Below, piece by piece: positions 51,278 to 62,037 of a DNA stretch of 64,000 nucleotides. The translations under genes and the position numbers were made by a program. The DNA is from Flaccisagitta enflata. Its lineage: Eukaryota > Chaetognatha > Sagittoidea > Aphragmophora. Where the stretch lies: assembly GCA_965153355.1 (NCBI GenBank), contig OZ231128.1, forward strand, positions 18,662,001-18,726,000, written 5' to 3'. The number at the start of each line of letters is the position of its first letter. The first letter of the stretch is position 1. The notes beneath the pieces are model-generated. The model was not told the DNA's origin, did no database searches, and saw nothing but the letters and a program-made list of their open reading frames with translations.

Positions 51278-51430
51278 TCATTTGCAATAATCAGATGTTG
51301 AAATAACAGCCGGCTGTAATGAACACAATTTTGTTTGCAATAATTGGTTGTTTGAATAACAGCCGGCTGTAATGCTCCAATTTCGTAAGATTACAGCCGG
51401 CTGTAATTTCAACCACCAGTCGTTGCATGC
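51278..51430. repeat. Three perfect ACAGCCGGCTGT palindromes in repeated context
   Basis: The 12 bp palindrome occurs exactly at 51306-51317, 51359-51370 and 51393-51404. The first two sit in a direct repeat of about 53 bp (ttgcaataat, then aataacagccggctgtaat). The third lies in an inverted copy (attacagccggctgtaattt). Confidence 0.75.
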
Positions 51431-51590
51431 AAGATTTTGTTTATCTTCAGTAAGTTGGATCGCAGTTAATGGTATGATCTATATACCTATCAAGTTTTGT
51501 CCACTGACTGTCGCTTTGCAAGCGACTGAAAATGAAGTTTAACATTCAACATTAATTCGCCATATTTCACACTGACGCCCTATCAGCTGT

Positions 51591-51640
<50 letters not shown>

Positions 51641-51949
51641 GATCAATCGATGGTTAATCATCCGCGGATTTTTTGCCAAACTTTTTTTCACATATGGACG
51701 GTGACAAAATCGATTCACATGGCTAAGGGGGGGGGGGAACACTTGACATGGTCAATGTTCATTAGAAATCGGTATCTCCGTTACTATCAATTTGGGAACA
51801 CCAACCAGGAGCGTTTTTCTTTCTATATATATAGACTGAGGGCCCCGCGGCCGAGAATCGGATCACCGGCGCAATTTTCCACTCGCGCATTCCTCATTTT
51901 GGCGATCAAAAAACCATAGTATCAATATTGCAAGGGACCAATGGTACCC
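51431..51949. other. Left flank of the giant inverted repeat
   Basis: Holds a (TC)n tract, a G11 run at about 51726 and an AT-rich tatatatata at 51822-51832. No gene supported. Confidence 0.4.
51593..51634. repeat. (TC)n microsatellite
   Basis: About 42 bp of pure TC. Confidence 0.9.
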
Positions 51950-52057
51950 TCAACTTTGGAAGCTTACTGCTTCTAAACGAACAAAGATAGAAGATCGCGC
52001 TTGGCGCCATTTTAAAGAGCACAAAAAATCCTTTCTTCACCCCACAAATTTCATCTA

Positions 52058-52651
52058 CACGGTGAACAAGCTCAAGTGGGGGAAAGTAAAAGCTCAGGAT
52101 TCCAAAACTGCCAGAGTATCATGTCCTATCTTTTGCAGTGTTGTAGAAAATTACCTGACATTTAATATAAGCCAAAGCTGAGGTCATTGGCTCAAATACT
52201 TCAGAGGATATATTAAAATCTTTGAAATGTCCAAAACTAGGAATAGTGCAAAAAAACAACTTTCAGAATTGAGTGCTTTGAAACTAGTAACTGGTGTTGC
52301 TTTATTCTTCCATCAATTATTGAATCAAATGTTGCATTCTTAGTTTCTACCGGAAGCACCATGAATGCCTTTTACGATTTTTTATCCAACTTGATATAGT
52401 CATGCCATTTTCTTCTCTGCAACTTGAGTTAGATTGAGAATCAACGGGCAATTTTTTGAGGTTAGAGAGGAACATTCACATTTTTGGTCATATCTTTTTA
52501 GCTGTTTCAATTTTTCTATTTTGACCAACCAAAGCAAGAGGAACAAATGTCAGGCAGTTCCCTACCAGGAGCAACATTCAAATTATGAATATCTCAAGTT
52601 GTTTAAATGTAATTGGCTTTTACTTTCCCCCACTTGAGGTTGTTCACCCTG
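52058..52651. mobile_element. TA-flanked foldback (MITE-like) element, 594 bp, inserted in S2
   Basis: Termini are CACGGTGAACAAGCTCAAGT and its partner CTTGAGGTTGTTCACCCTG, extending inward through ggggaaagtaaaagc. TA borders both ends (52056-52057, 52652-52653). Removing it rejoins S2 as ttcatctaaatcggttgaaa, matching uninterrupted monomers, so one TA is the original target. Confidence 0.85.
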
Positions 52652-52653
52652 TA

Positions 52654-53413
52654 AATCGGTTGAAAAACAACAGAGTAACAAGCGTCCAAAGTTGGATGAA
52701 GTTTGAGTAAATTCTTAAAATTATATCAATTTCACCCCTAACTTTGGAAGCTTACTGCTTCTAAACGAACAAAGATAGAAGATCGCGCTTGGCGCCATTT
52801 TAAAAAGCACAAAAAATCCTTTCTTTACCCCACAAATTTCATCTAAATTGGTTGAAAAACAACAGAGTAACAAGCGTCCAAAGTTGGTTGAAGTTTAAGT
52901 AAATTCTTAGAATTGTATCAATTTTACCCCTAACTTTGGAAGCTTTCTGCTTCAAAACGAACAAAGATAGAAGATCGCGCTTGGCGCCATTTAAAAAAGC
53001 ACAAAAATTCCTTTCTTTACCCCACAAATTTCATCTGAATTGGTTGAAAAACAACAGAGTAACAAGCGTCCAAAGTTGGTTGAAGTTTAAGTAAATTCTT
53101 AGAATTGTATCAATTTCACCCCTAACTTTGGAAGCTTACTGCTTCTAAATGAACAAAGATAGAAGATCGCGCTTGGCGCCATTTTAAAAAGCACAAAAAA
53201 TCCTTTCTTTACCCCACAAATTTCATCTAAATCATGAAATCATGAAATCATGAAAAATAACAGAGTAACAAGCATCCAAAGTTGGATGAAGTTCGAGTAA
53301 ATTCTTAAAATTATATCAATTTCACCCCTAATTTTGGAAGCTTACTGCTTCTAAACAAACAAAGAAAGAAAATCACAAAAATCACAAAAAAAAAAAACAC
53401 AAAAAAGCACAAA
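52654..53413 (+). repeat. Satellite S2, forward, ~191 bp monomers
   Basis: About 3.5 units. Each has taactttggaagcttactgc, ttctaaacgaacaaagatag, gatcgcgcttggcgccattt, tcctttctttaccccacaaa, and gaaaaacaacagagtaacaa. Starts at 52741, 52932, 53124 and 53330 give the period. The last unit carries an atcatgaaatcatgaa expansion and ends in cacaaaaaagcacaaa. Confidence 0.9.
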
Positions 53414-53722
53414 TAGTCGCAAAAGCGTTAGATGGTCAGCGGTACCCGTGGCCTACTTGAGTGGGTTGTAGTTTAAGTTGAGGGGGGAGCAAGGCAGCGG
53501 CCCTGAAGGGGTCGATGACCTATGCTTTCACACATATGGGGAGTTTTCTCCTTCTTCTCCTCCTCCTCCTCCACACCCCCCTCCCCCCAGCCTCCAGGCC
53601 CATATCTCAGCCTGGAGGCCCATATCCCAGCCTCCAGCCCCAAATCCCAGTCTTGAGGCCCAAATCCCACCCTCAAGGCCTAAATCCCAACCCAAAGGCC
53701 CAAATTCCACTCTCTATCCAAT
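53414..53722 (-). mobile_element. Family A2 element, tail and one arm
   Basis: tagtcgcaaaagcgttagat, ggtcagcggtacccg, arm gcagcggccctgaaggggtc, then gatgacctatgctttcacac, a tcctcctcctcc spacer and a short minisatellite (ccaggcccatatctcagcc). It stops after ccactctctatccaatg with no second arm. Confidence 0.75.
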
Positions 53723-54442
53723 GGAACCACCTCCATTTCGTTTTCTATGATTACTGCCACACCTGCATGTCTTCCTGTTATCATATGTCAATTGGTTATT
53801 ACCTCTGTCTTTTCGTTTGCGTTTGTTAGTTATGTGACCGACCAACCGACCAACCGACATAGCGGCTTCTAGAGTTACGTTGACGCGACTAAAAAAAACT
53901 TGTGAATGAAACTTGAAATGAAAACTCTTTTAATTAAAAAAAAAAAAATAAAGGCGCGAAAAACCTTGACAACTTCTCGTCTTGTATCATTTGCATACTA
54001 CAATTATACAACCATGTAAGCGACTTACCTGTTTCATGGTTCAATGATTGGTCAATGCAGAAAGCTCAAGTCAATAACCAACGGATTTGTTTAGTTTGTC
54101 TTAGGGATGTGAAAGCGATTGACCGCTTCCAATTGAGAGGATGCTACTAGTATTTGAACTACAAAATGGAAGCAGAAGCGGAAGCGGTGCAATCTGCATG
54201 AAAATCGACCGCTTCCACATCCCTAGTTTGTCTACGATCTTTGAAAACCTTCAACTTCAATAGAGCTCTATAGAGACTTTGAACTCTTTAAAATGGTGCC
54301 AGCGCAATGTTCTATCTCATGGACATGTGACTCTAGAATTGTATCGGTCCGTTGATCCGTTGGTCTGTTGATCCATACCTTTTTTGAAATGTTGGCTGTT
54401 TTTTGCTATACTGCCCCTGCCCATCCCTCCGCAATTGGGTTT
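53723..54442. other. Axis sequence with family B scraps
   Basis: 53806-53892 (gaccgaccaaccgaccaacc, then cgttgacgcgactaaaaaaa) is the right half of a reverse family B copy. 54327-54440 (ggacatgtgactctagaatt, ctgcccctgcccatccctcc) is a decayed forward copy. At 54107-54125 and 54214-54232 the phrase gggatgtgaaagcgattgac pairs with its inverse (cgaccgcttccacatcccta), a small foldback. Confidence 0.45.
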
Positions 54443-54520
54443 TCAAACTTGTTACTCTGTTGTTTTTCAACTGATTTTGATGAATTTTGTGAGGTAAAGA
54501 AAGGATTTTTTGTGCTTTTT
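54443..54520 (-). repeat. Satellite S2 fragment, reverse
   Basis: aacttgttactctgttgttt, gtgaggtaaagaaaggattt and ttgtgcttttt end exactly where the next family A2 arm starts. Confidence 0.85.
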
Positions 54521-55290
54521 GGGCAGCGGCCCCGAAGGGGTCAATGACCTATGCTTTCACACATATGGGGAGTTTTCTCCTTCTTCTTCTCCTCCTTCTC
54601 CTTCATACCCCCCCTCCCCCAGTCTCCAGGCCCATATCTCAGCCTAGAGGCCCACTTCCCAGCCTAGAGGCCCATATCCCAGCCTCCAGGCCCAAATCCC
54701 AACCCCAAGGCCCAAATCCCACTCTCTATCCAATGCAACAAATCATCAGCCTCTAGTAAGTCAGCCTTCATGGTCTAATGGTTAGAAAACTTGCCTTCAG
54801 AAATGAGGGTCAAGGGTTCAAATCCAGGACGGGAATGAAAGTAACACAGGAGTTTGAGGGAGCGCTTAGAATGCTGAATCGGTCCCAAGTCCAACAACTT
54901 TGGTGATTTACTATGCTGATGTAAAACAAATTGTATATCTCTGCTCATCGCATTCATTAAATGGTTCCTACGTCAGACTCAAAGCCAGTCACAGACTGGG
55001 GTATCTACTAGGACACCAAAAAATATCTCTATAGGGATTTGGGCCTCAAGACTGGGATTTGGGGCTGGAGGCTGGGATATGGGCTTCCAGGCAGAGATAT
55101 AGGCCTGGAGGTTGGGGGGAAGAGGGTGCGGAGGAGGGGGAGGAGAAGAGGGAGAAAACTCCCCATATGTGTGAAAGTATAGGTCATCGACCATTTCAGG
55201 GCCGCTGCCCGGCTCGCCCCTCAACTTCAACCACAACTTACTTAAGCAGGGCAGGGGTACCGCTGACCATCTAATGCTTTTGCGACTATT
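54521..55290 (+). mobile_element. Family A2 element, complete, interrupted by a SINE-like insert
   Basis: Arm 1 (gggcagcggccccgaagggg, tcaatgacctatgctttcac) and a minisatellite run to about 54735. Foreign sequence follows to about 55028, then the minisatellite resumes and arm 2 (atgtgtgaaagtataggtca, cagggccgctgccc) with the tail (aagcagggcaggggtaccgc, tgaccatctaatgcttttgc) completes the element. Confidence 0.8.
54766..54970 (+). mobile_element. tRNA-derived SINE-like sequence
   Basis: The head has a good pol III A box (ATGGTCTAATGGTTA, as in tRNA-Glu) and, about 30 bp on, a good B box (GGGTTCAAATCC at 54814-54825). The acceptor and anticodon stems do not pair well, so it is not a functional tRNA. 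About 140 bp of unrelated body follows. Its position inside a family A2 array marks it as a later insertion. Confidence 0.5.
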
Positions 55291-55310
55291 TGTGCTTTTT
55301 TGTGCTTTTT

Positions 55311-55776
55311 GGGCAGCGGCCCCAAAGGGCCGATGTCCTGTAGAACACAGGGGGGAATTTCGAGACGTCCGTCCGTCCGTCCTTCCGTCCTTCCTTCCAT
55401 CCCCCCTCCTCCATTGACCATCAAAGCCTCAAATTAGCCCTCCCAAGCCTCAATTTAGTCCTCCAGGCCTCAAATTAGCCCTCTTGGCTTGAAATTAGCC
55501 TCCCAAATGCCTCAAATCTGCCCTCCAGACCTTCAATCAGCCCTCCAAACCTCAAATCTGCTCTCCTAGCCTTAATTATGCCCTCCAGCCTATATCAGCT
55601 ATCTAAAGCCTGAAATATGCCTCCTAAGGACGGATCGACGTCTCAAAATTCACCTCTGTGTTCTACAGGACATCGGCCTTTTGGGGCCGCTGCTCTGCTC
55701 TCACTTCCCCTCTTTATGGATCACTCCCAGCAGGGCATCGGGTACCGCTGACCATGTGCGATCCTTGGATGACTAG
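55311..55776 (+). mobile_element. Family A element (A1), complete
   Basis: tttttgggcagcggccccaa, gccgatgtcctgtagaacac, an array of ccctccaggcctcaaat-type 20-21 bp units (55418-55624), arm 2 (gtgttctacaggacatcggc, ttggggccgctgctctgctc), stem partner cccagcagggcatcgggtac and tail gcgatccttggatgactagt. S2 sequence (tttgtgctttttt) adjoins both this and the previous A2 copy. Confidence 0.85.
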
Positions 55777-56303
55777 TTTGTGATTTTTTGTGATTTTTTC
55801 TGCCAAGCGTGATATTCTATCTTTGTTTGTTTAGAAGCAGTTAGCTTTCAAAGCTAGGGGTGAAGTTGATATAATTCTAAGAATTTACTCAAGCTTTATC
55901 CAACTTTGGATGCTTGTTACTCTGTTGTATTTCAACCGATTTAGATGAAATTTGTGGGGTAAAGAAAGGATTTTTTGTGCTTTTTAAAATGGCGCCAAGC
56001 GCGATCTTCTATCTTTGTTCGTTTGGAAGCAGTAAGCTTCCAAAGTTAGGGGTGAAATTGATACAATTCTAAGAATTTACTCAAACTTCATCCAACTTTG
56101 GATGCTTGTTACTCTGTTGTTTTTCAACCAATTTAGATGAAATTTGTGGGGTAAAGAAAGGATTTTTTGTGCATTTTAAAATGGCGCCAAGCGCGATCTT
56201 CTATCTTTGTTCGTTTAGAAGCAGTAAGCTTCCAAAGTTAGGGGTGAAATTGATACAATTCTAAGAATTTACTCAAACTTCATCCATCTTTGGACGCTTG
56301 TTA
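55777..56303 (-). repeat. Satellite S2, reverse, ~190 bp monomers
   Basis: Nearly three units with aaagttaggggtgaaattga, tttactcaaacttcatccaa and atggcgccaagcgcgatctt. The first unit is decayed. Confidence 0.9.
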
Positions 56304-57072
56304 CAGTATGTTTTTCCTCGTTTGTAAAATTCTATGACGATATTAATCAAAAAGTAGTTGAGATAATTGATTTCCGTAAAATGTCCCTGGAAGGTATAGT
56401 AGATGCATTTTGTGATATGTAAATGCCAAGATTTTCTTATAGAAATATGATCCTGTGAATATATTCAGAGCAAGATGTTGTCATATCTAAACAACTCATT
56501 TGCAAAACCTGGTCAAATGTAGTGTCTCCCTTTAAATTGCTCTCATTTCTAAACGGTTTGAGCTACTGACACCAGATTGGTCTCAGATGAAAGGTATTTT
56601 GAAGTAGTTTTTAGGAAAACTTTAGTTGAAATGCTTATTTGATATCTTAAAGTATTGCATGAGCAATGAATCAACTCTTGATCTAAATTTTTATAAAGAA
56701 ACAAATTTCCTTCATGCCAAATGTGGTATTTTGTTGGAAAAAATGTTTTCCTCGTTGTATTTCTAAAAAGTACAGTAAATAAGCTTTAATTTGAGACCAA
56801 TCTGGTATCTGTAGCTCAATTCATTTAGGAATAAGAGCAACTCAAACAAAAAAGTCCAACCAAAAACCCAAAATAATAGCTTTTTTTGCTGTTTTTGATC
56901 AAAATTTCCTCCTATGTCAAGAGGTCCAGATTTTTGTCAAAAAGTCCAGGGAGTTACACATTGTAAAATGCATCTCTCATACCTTCCAGGAACTTTTTTC
57001 AGAAGTCAATTATCTCTACTACTTTTTAAAATACGTCGTCATAGAATTTTACAAACGTGAAAAAACATACTG
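56304..57072. mobile_element. TA-flanked foldback (MITE-like) element, 769 bp, inserted in S2
   Basis: Termini CAGTATGTTTTTCCTCG and CGTGAAAAAACATACTG are inverted and the arms continue (tgtaaaattctatgacga with its partner near 57030). TA lies outside both ends (56302-56303, 57073-57074), and the host S2 unit rejoins as cttgttactatgttgttttt. CAGT-type ends with TA are usual in Tc1/mariner relatives. Each half also holds the shared core (56545 forward, 56775 reverse). Confidence 0.85.
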
Positions 57073-57636
57073 TACTATGTTGTTTTTCATCCGATTTAGA
57101 TGAAATTTGTGGGGTAAAGAAAGGATTTTTTGTGCTCTTTAAAATGACGCCAAGCGCGATCTTCTATCTCATTTCGTTTAGAAGAAGTGTGCCTACAAAG
57201 GTAGAAGGGTAATTTAGCTGTTATACTTGTGAGATGATGATCTTTTGTGAGGAAAATCTGACATGCGCGACCTTGAAATTGCGTCCCAACTCCCTTCCTG
57301 GGCCTTGGGGACGTCAATTTATATGTTAAGAAAGAAAAACACGCCTGGGTGGGGTAGCCAACTGGATAGTTTCGGTGTACCTGACCTCTAATGTTCATGG
57401 CTGAGGAGGGGTAGGGGAGACAAGCCCTATGTACATGCGGGTGTGTCAATATGCAAAGGTTGACAGCCATAGAGGGAGAGAGATGACAAGGGCAAATGGA
57501 CAATGGCTGAAGAATGAGGGGGGGCTGGGTTGACAAGGTTTTTAACGTCAGAGGGAAAGAAGTGACAAAGACAATGATGAGGAGGGAAGGTTAATCGTAA
57601 CATGTTCGATAATCATGGTTGAGAGCTTCAGATTAA
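57073..57636. other. Last S2 fragment and right flank of the giant inverted repeat
   Basis: 57073-57190 is S2 in reverse. 57200-57410 is the flank homologous to 51745-51945. 57410-57636 is purine-rich without a gene. Confidence 0.6.
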
Positions 57637-57955
<319 letters not shown>

Positions 57956-59176
57956 GAGAGAGTTGATAAAACATGCGCAGAAATAAGGCGGAAAACAACT
58001 TCAGCGTCGCTTGAGCGCACCCGCTTATAAGACATAACCGCCTATATTGGCAATAAGGCAGCTTTACTTTAACGGTATATTTTTGCTCTGTCCCTTGAAA
58101 TGCGCTCAAGAGAAGCTCAACTGTATAAGAAAAGAATACTGCCAGGCAGCCTAGCACATTGAAATATGTATATATCTGGAAATGACAGTGATCAATTTCT
58201 TTTGCAAAATCGAATTTTGAATTTACCATGTCATTGACCTCTTATAAGTTACAACTCGTCCATCAACTAGATGGGACAAGGCAGGTTCCTTTTCATCAAA
58301 CGACACCATACTGATTCACACGGGAAATTCATTTATTGACACAAAGGTGAGAAACCAAAGAACAAGATCACATGCACGACCAATGATTAGTCGCTTGCGG
58401 GTGGGCAGGGGCAGTAATGCATGTGTGAAGGGGCCGTGATGCGCGGATAGGCATTACCATTGGTAGAAATCTGGGTGGGCAAGAGCAGTAATGCTCAGAA
58501 ATCAAAATTTCCGCCAGTTTCACGTCATCTGAAAAGTGCTATCGACCGACGGACAAACCCTCTTTCAAGCAACTACAGAGTTGATGTCTTGGCGAAATCG
58601 GGTAAGAAATAAGTTGTTTATGATTGAGGACGTTCACTCGTACGTATATCAACGACCATCTTTGTGAGCAGGTGCTTGAAATTTTTTTTTGCGATTCTAC
58701 CCGATACTTTTATGGCTGATGAAAAAAATCACAACAGACAGCTGCTCCGTTTCTGTCAAGCCAAACGACCTCACAGCGGTTGGTCAGACCGTCGGTTGAT
58801 AGACTTACTCACTATGGTATCTCTACCTGCAAAATTGGATTCTTGATTTTACTTTCTTAGAATGACATGATTTATTAATGCATGTGGGAAATGCCGTTTG
58901 ACATTTTCAAAGATCAGAGATGTGAATTGAAAAAGCCAAAAAGAAAATATAGATATCAAAAAGAAAAGAGAAAGGCGTAAGAGACCACTGCTGCATGCTT
59001 TGATGGCAGTTGGGTTTTTTTCTCACTTTTTTTTCCAATCGGAGGTAATTTTTTTCCCTCGCCAAAAAAAAAAATTTTGCTCGCCGGTTTTGGACTAGAA
59101 AACAGACGGACATGACTTGTCGTAGCAATGCACCAACTTTCTAACCGAAGATGTAAAAGGCATATATCGCCCCTCT
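57956..59176. other. Intergenic with one family B remnant
   Basis: 58385-58580 (agtcgcttgcgggtgggcag, gggcagtaatgctcagaaat, gaccgacggacaaaccctct) is a decayed family B-like copy. At 58020-58110 cttataagacataaccgcct and aaggcagctttactttaacg echo the old repeat at 480-620. The rest is not recognised. Confidence 0.45.
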
Positions 59177-59362
59177 TTTTAGTTGCGGACACGCAACTCT
59201 ATAAGAGGCTTTGTCCGTCCGTCCGTCCGTCCGTCCGTCGGTCGGTCGGTCCGTCGGTCCGTCGGTCCGTTGGTGAGCACGAGTCGAAAAGTGTGAAAAC
59301 GCGCATTTCCGCTCCTGCCCACCCGTCCGCAACTGGTGGCCGTGTATCCGGCCTTGTTTTTT
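59177..59362 (+). mobile_element. Family B element, subfamily 2
   Basis: Begins tttttagttgcggacacgca and actctataagaggctttg, has (GTCC)n with GGTC units, gagtcgaaaagtgtgaaaac, cacccgtccgcaactggtgg, and ends ccgtgtatccggccttgttt. Confidence 0.85.
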
Positions 59363-59900
59363 CATACTTCACAATTCACATCGAGGGACTTTTTTATGGA
59401 AAAAAGAAACCAAAAATTTCCACTTCTCTATGGAACGGTTAGCTCTACCAGTGATATCTGTCTTTCTATTGGTCGGTCTATATCTCTATCTGGCGGTTGG
59501 TCAGATTGTTTCGGGCTTGTGTCACAACAACCAGTTTGAAATCTAAGATTTAAAAGAATATAGAAAAGTTTTTCTTTTAATATACAATTAAGAATGATTT
59601 GTTGATTTTTTTCCTATTTTCAACTTTTTATAAACCTTTGATTAAACTTAGATTATAAAAAACAAACATTTTTATAATAAACAAAAATATTTGCATTCAA
59701 ATATGCTTCATTTTGTTGATCGCTTCCTGAGACACGAGCCTTTTTGCGAGTGTGTTAGAGATTGAGAGGGACTATATTTCCATTGTGCTCAGATCAGTGA
59801 TCTATTGTAAGCTACAATAGGGCTAGGTTCAATTCCTCATCTTTTTTCCCGACTCAAACAACCGCTTTTTCCAAAAAAGTTTCCTTATAAAAAAAAAAAA
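59363..59900. other. Upstream region of the second acid ceramidase gene
   Basis: AT-rich. A TATAAA at 59629-59634 and a TATAAAA at about 59886 are visible. The latter is only about 15 bases from the ATG and is better read as leader sequence. I cannot place a promoter with confidence. Confidence 0.3.
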
Positions 59901-60845
59901 ATGGTCTCAATTTCGCCCGTTTTGATTGGCGTTTTCGTCATCATTCGCTCTCCTTCAACATCTGCACTGGAGACATCCGCTGCCCCACCTGCCGCCGCAT
60001 TGGATGACGCCGCAGCCATACCACCGTCGAACAAATACCCCTGCATTTCCGGCTCCTATCCTCCGCCAGCGTCGACCGTCGCGCCCTCCTTCACCGTCGA
60101 CTTGGACGCTCCAGCGTCTCAACGATGGCGTCACGTGATCAAACCCTTTGTCAAACCGTTGAAGCAGTTGACGGGCCACTTGGACAAGATCGTCGAGGCG
60201 CAGATCCTGCAGTATTTTGGCCCGTATTTCCCGGCGCGTTCTTTCTTCTGGCTCGTTGAACAGAAATTGCCGGCGTTTATGATGGACGAATTAAGAGGCG
60301 TCGCGGAAGCTGCAAAGGTACACCTTAGTCTCTAGTGCAAAACATTCCATGTTAGTTTTTCATTTTTTCACGTTGGCAATAAAGCATAATTATGTCAGTC
60401 CATCTAGTGACGCTCATCTGTAAGTTTTCTATTTTTGTTGCATTATAGTTGCATTATGATATTGTGGAAAACTAGGAGTGGTGCCCGTATTATCTAGTCA
60501 TCGAGGGCTCACAAGGCCCTCTTCCATTAATTTCAGTTTGGGTATAGTGAGGGATATTGTTCCACCTATCATAACTATCTTTTGTACATCATTTGCCAAG
60601 GACGAAGGCGTTTCCCTCGAGTCTCTGGTCAGCTTCAACGTGTTCTACGAGTTGTCAACAGCCTGCACTTCCATCGTGGCCCGGAAACCCGACGGGAATC
60701 TGATTCACGGCAGGAATCTCGACTTTGGTTCGGGACTTGGAAGGAATTTGACCACGAATCAACACATCGTCACTGAATTGCTCAGAGCCCTCACCATCGA
60801 TGTGCATTTCAAAAGGAATGGAAAGATACTTTACAGCGGCACCAC
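59901..60845 (+). CDS. Acid ceramidase-like gene, exons 1 and 2 (5' partial)
   Basis: Exon 1 is 59901-60317 (139 codons) with a phase 0 donor aag/gtacac. The intron is 60318-60600. Exon 2 is 60601-60845 with acceptor gccaag/gacgaa and donor ccac/gtaata in phase 2. The N-terminus has a hydrophobic stretch (PVLIGVFVII, residues 6-15) usable as a signal peptide, then an Ala/Pro-rich linker. Family landmarks follow: TVDLDAPASQRW (65-76), EQKLPAFMMDELRGVAE (120-136) and SFNVFYELSTACTSIVA (150-166). The nucleophile is Cys161, where the precursor is autocleaved in this family. Arg177 and Asp180 in IHGRNLDFG sit at the same spacing (+16, +19) as human Cys143, Arg159 and Asp162, so it should be catalytically competent. 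The known role is lysosomal ceramide hydrolysis. No later exon is visible before 64000. Confidence 0.9.
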
Positions 60846-62037
60846 GTAATATGGCTGTTTTCATAAATGGGCTAGTCGCGATGCCACTGAGAAAAATACT
60901 GGTTGACTGACTGACTGACCGACTGACTGATTACACGTTTAGCAGATCGACAAACTGAGCTGGCTAAGGAATGCGTTGAGCTTTGATATCTTTAAGACGC
61001 AGAGCCAGATCGAACGAGCAATTTCCATTCACACCTTTCTATGGGCTGTTGCGATTTTTTTTTCACGTATGTGATCATATCATGAATGTGGTCACATACC
61101 ATATTAATGCTATCTTATACCTCAACAGTCTAAAATGAGTAGTAGGCTCGAGTAATGGCGTTTTATGGGTGAGAATCGGTAAGAAAATGGGCATAAACGA
61201 AGGAAAATAAGTTCCCTGGCCTGTTTTATCAATGAAGCTGTTGAAACAATCTGACAAAACCAACGCTTCCGGTATGAAAACAATGGAACATATAGCTAAT
61301 CCTAGCATAATTTTCACTACAAAAAAAATCTGGTGGCGTCAGGAGTAAAAGTATGCTCATAAAAAAATTCTGAAGTGAAGATGTCATGGTGACCTTCAGA
61401 AATTGATTATTTGTACAATTTTTGTAATATTATCAAAAATAGTTATCAAAAAAGCAACGAGTGGGGATTTTTTGGTAGAATTAGTATAAATATGTGTCAT
61501 AGAGCAGTGTTGCTCAGATTTGAACGATGGGGAGCTTTTATTATATGCTAAATCGATTTTCAGAGTGAGGTCCTCACTCTTTATTAAGGTTTAGAAAATA
61601 TTATTTTCGTTTTTGAGAATTAAGAATAGCAAAAATAAAGAAAAAACTAACTTTTCTAAAAACATACCGGCCTTGGTATAATAAATAGCTAGCCCGGTAT
61701 GTTTTTGTTTTTTTCATTTTTTCATTTTTTATGCAAATTCTTAATTCTCAATGAATTAATTGTGTCATCTTTTTTCTTCTTTTTTTCTTTGGATTTTCCT
61801 TGAAATCAGCGAAGATTGCCAGACGAATGACAAACGTAATGGGTTCAACCTTAGTCGTAGGGGAGTGAGTAGGGACATTATCAGGGCTGGATAAGGGTCA
61901 GGGGCAGGGTCAGGGGCATTAACATGTTCTAGCAGAGGGAGAAATGAGCGGAATTCATTGATTTTCCCAACCCCTAAAGAAAAGTCTCAACAGAGCACAA
62001 ACACAGAATTACAAACAACAAGTACCCCACGCAGATA
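60846..62037 (+). other. Intron 2 of the acid ceramidase gene, proximal part
   Basis: No exon-like sequence found. A small hairpin, aaaacataccgg at about 61661 and ccggtatgttttt ending at about 61709, has a ~24 bp loop. A ctgactgactgac run lies at 60907-60930. Confidence 0.6.

Larger units (their letters stand above)
51745..57410. repeat. Giant inverted repeat around satellite S2 (about 5.7 kb)
   Basis: Outer flanks are inverted homologues: 51775-51845 (atctccgttactatcaattt, then tttttctttctatatata) matches 57330-57400 in reverse (atgttaagaaagaaaaacac, then agttTCGGTGTACC). Inside, S2 monomers run forward on the left (51950-52057, 52654-53400) and in reverse on the right (55777-56303, 57073-57190). 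The axis (53414-55776) is occupied by family A copies. Two TA-flanked elements interrupt the arms. Confidence 0.75.

Noticed and set aside
59780-59850. Possible tRNA with ggttcaattcc B-box-like sequence
   Set aside because: No matching A box at the right distance and no cloverleaf stems.
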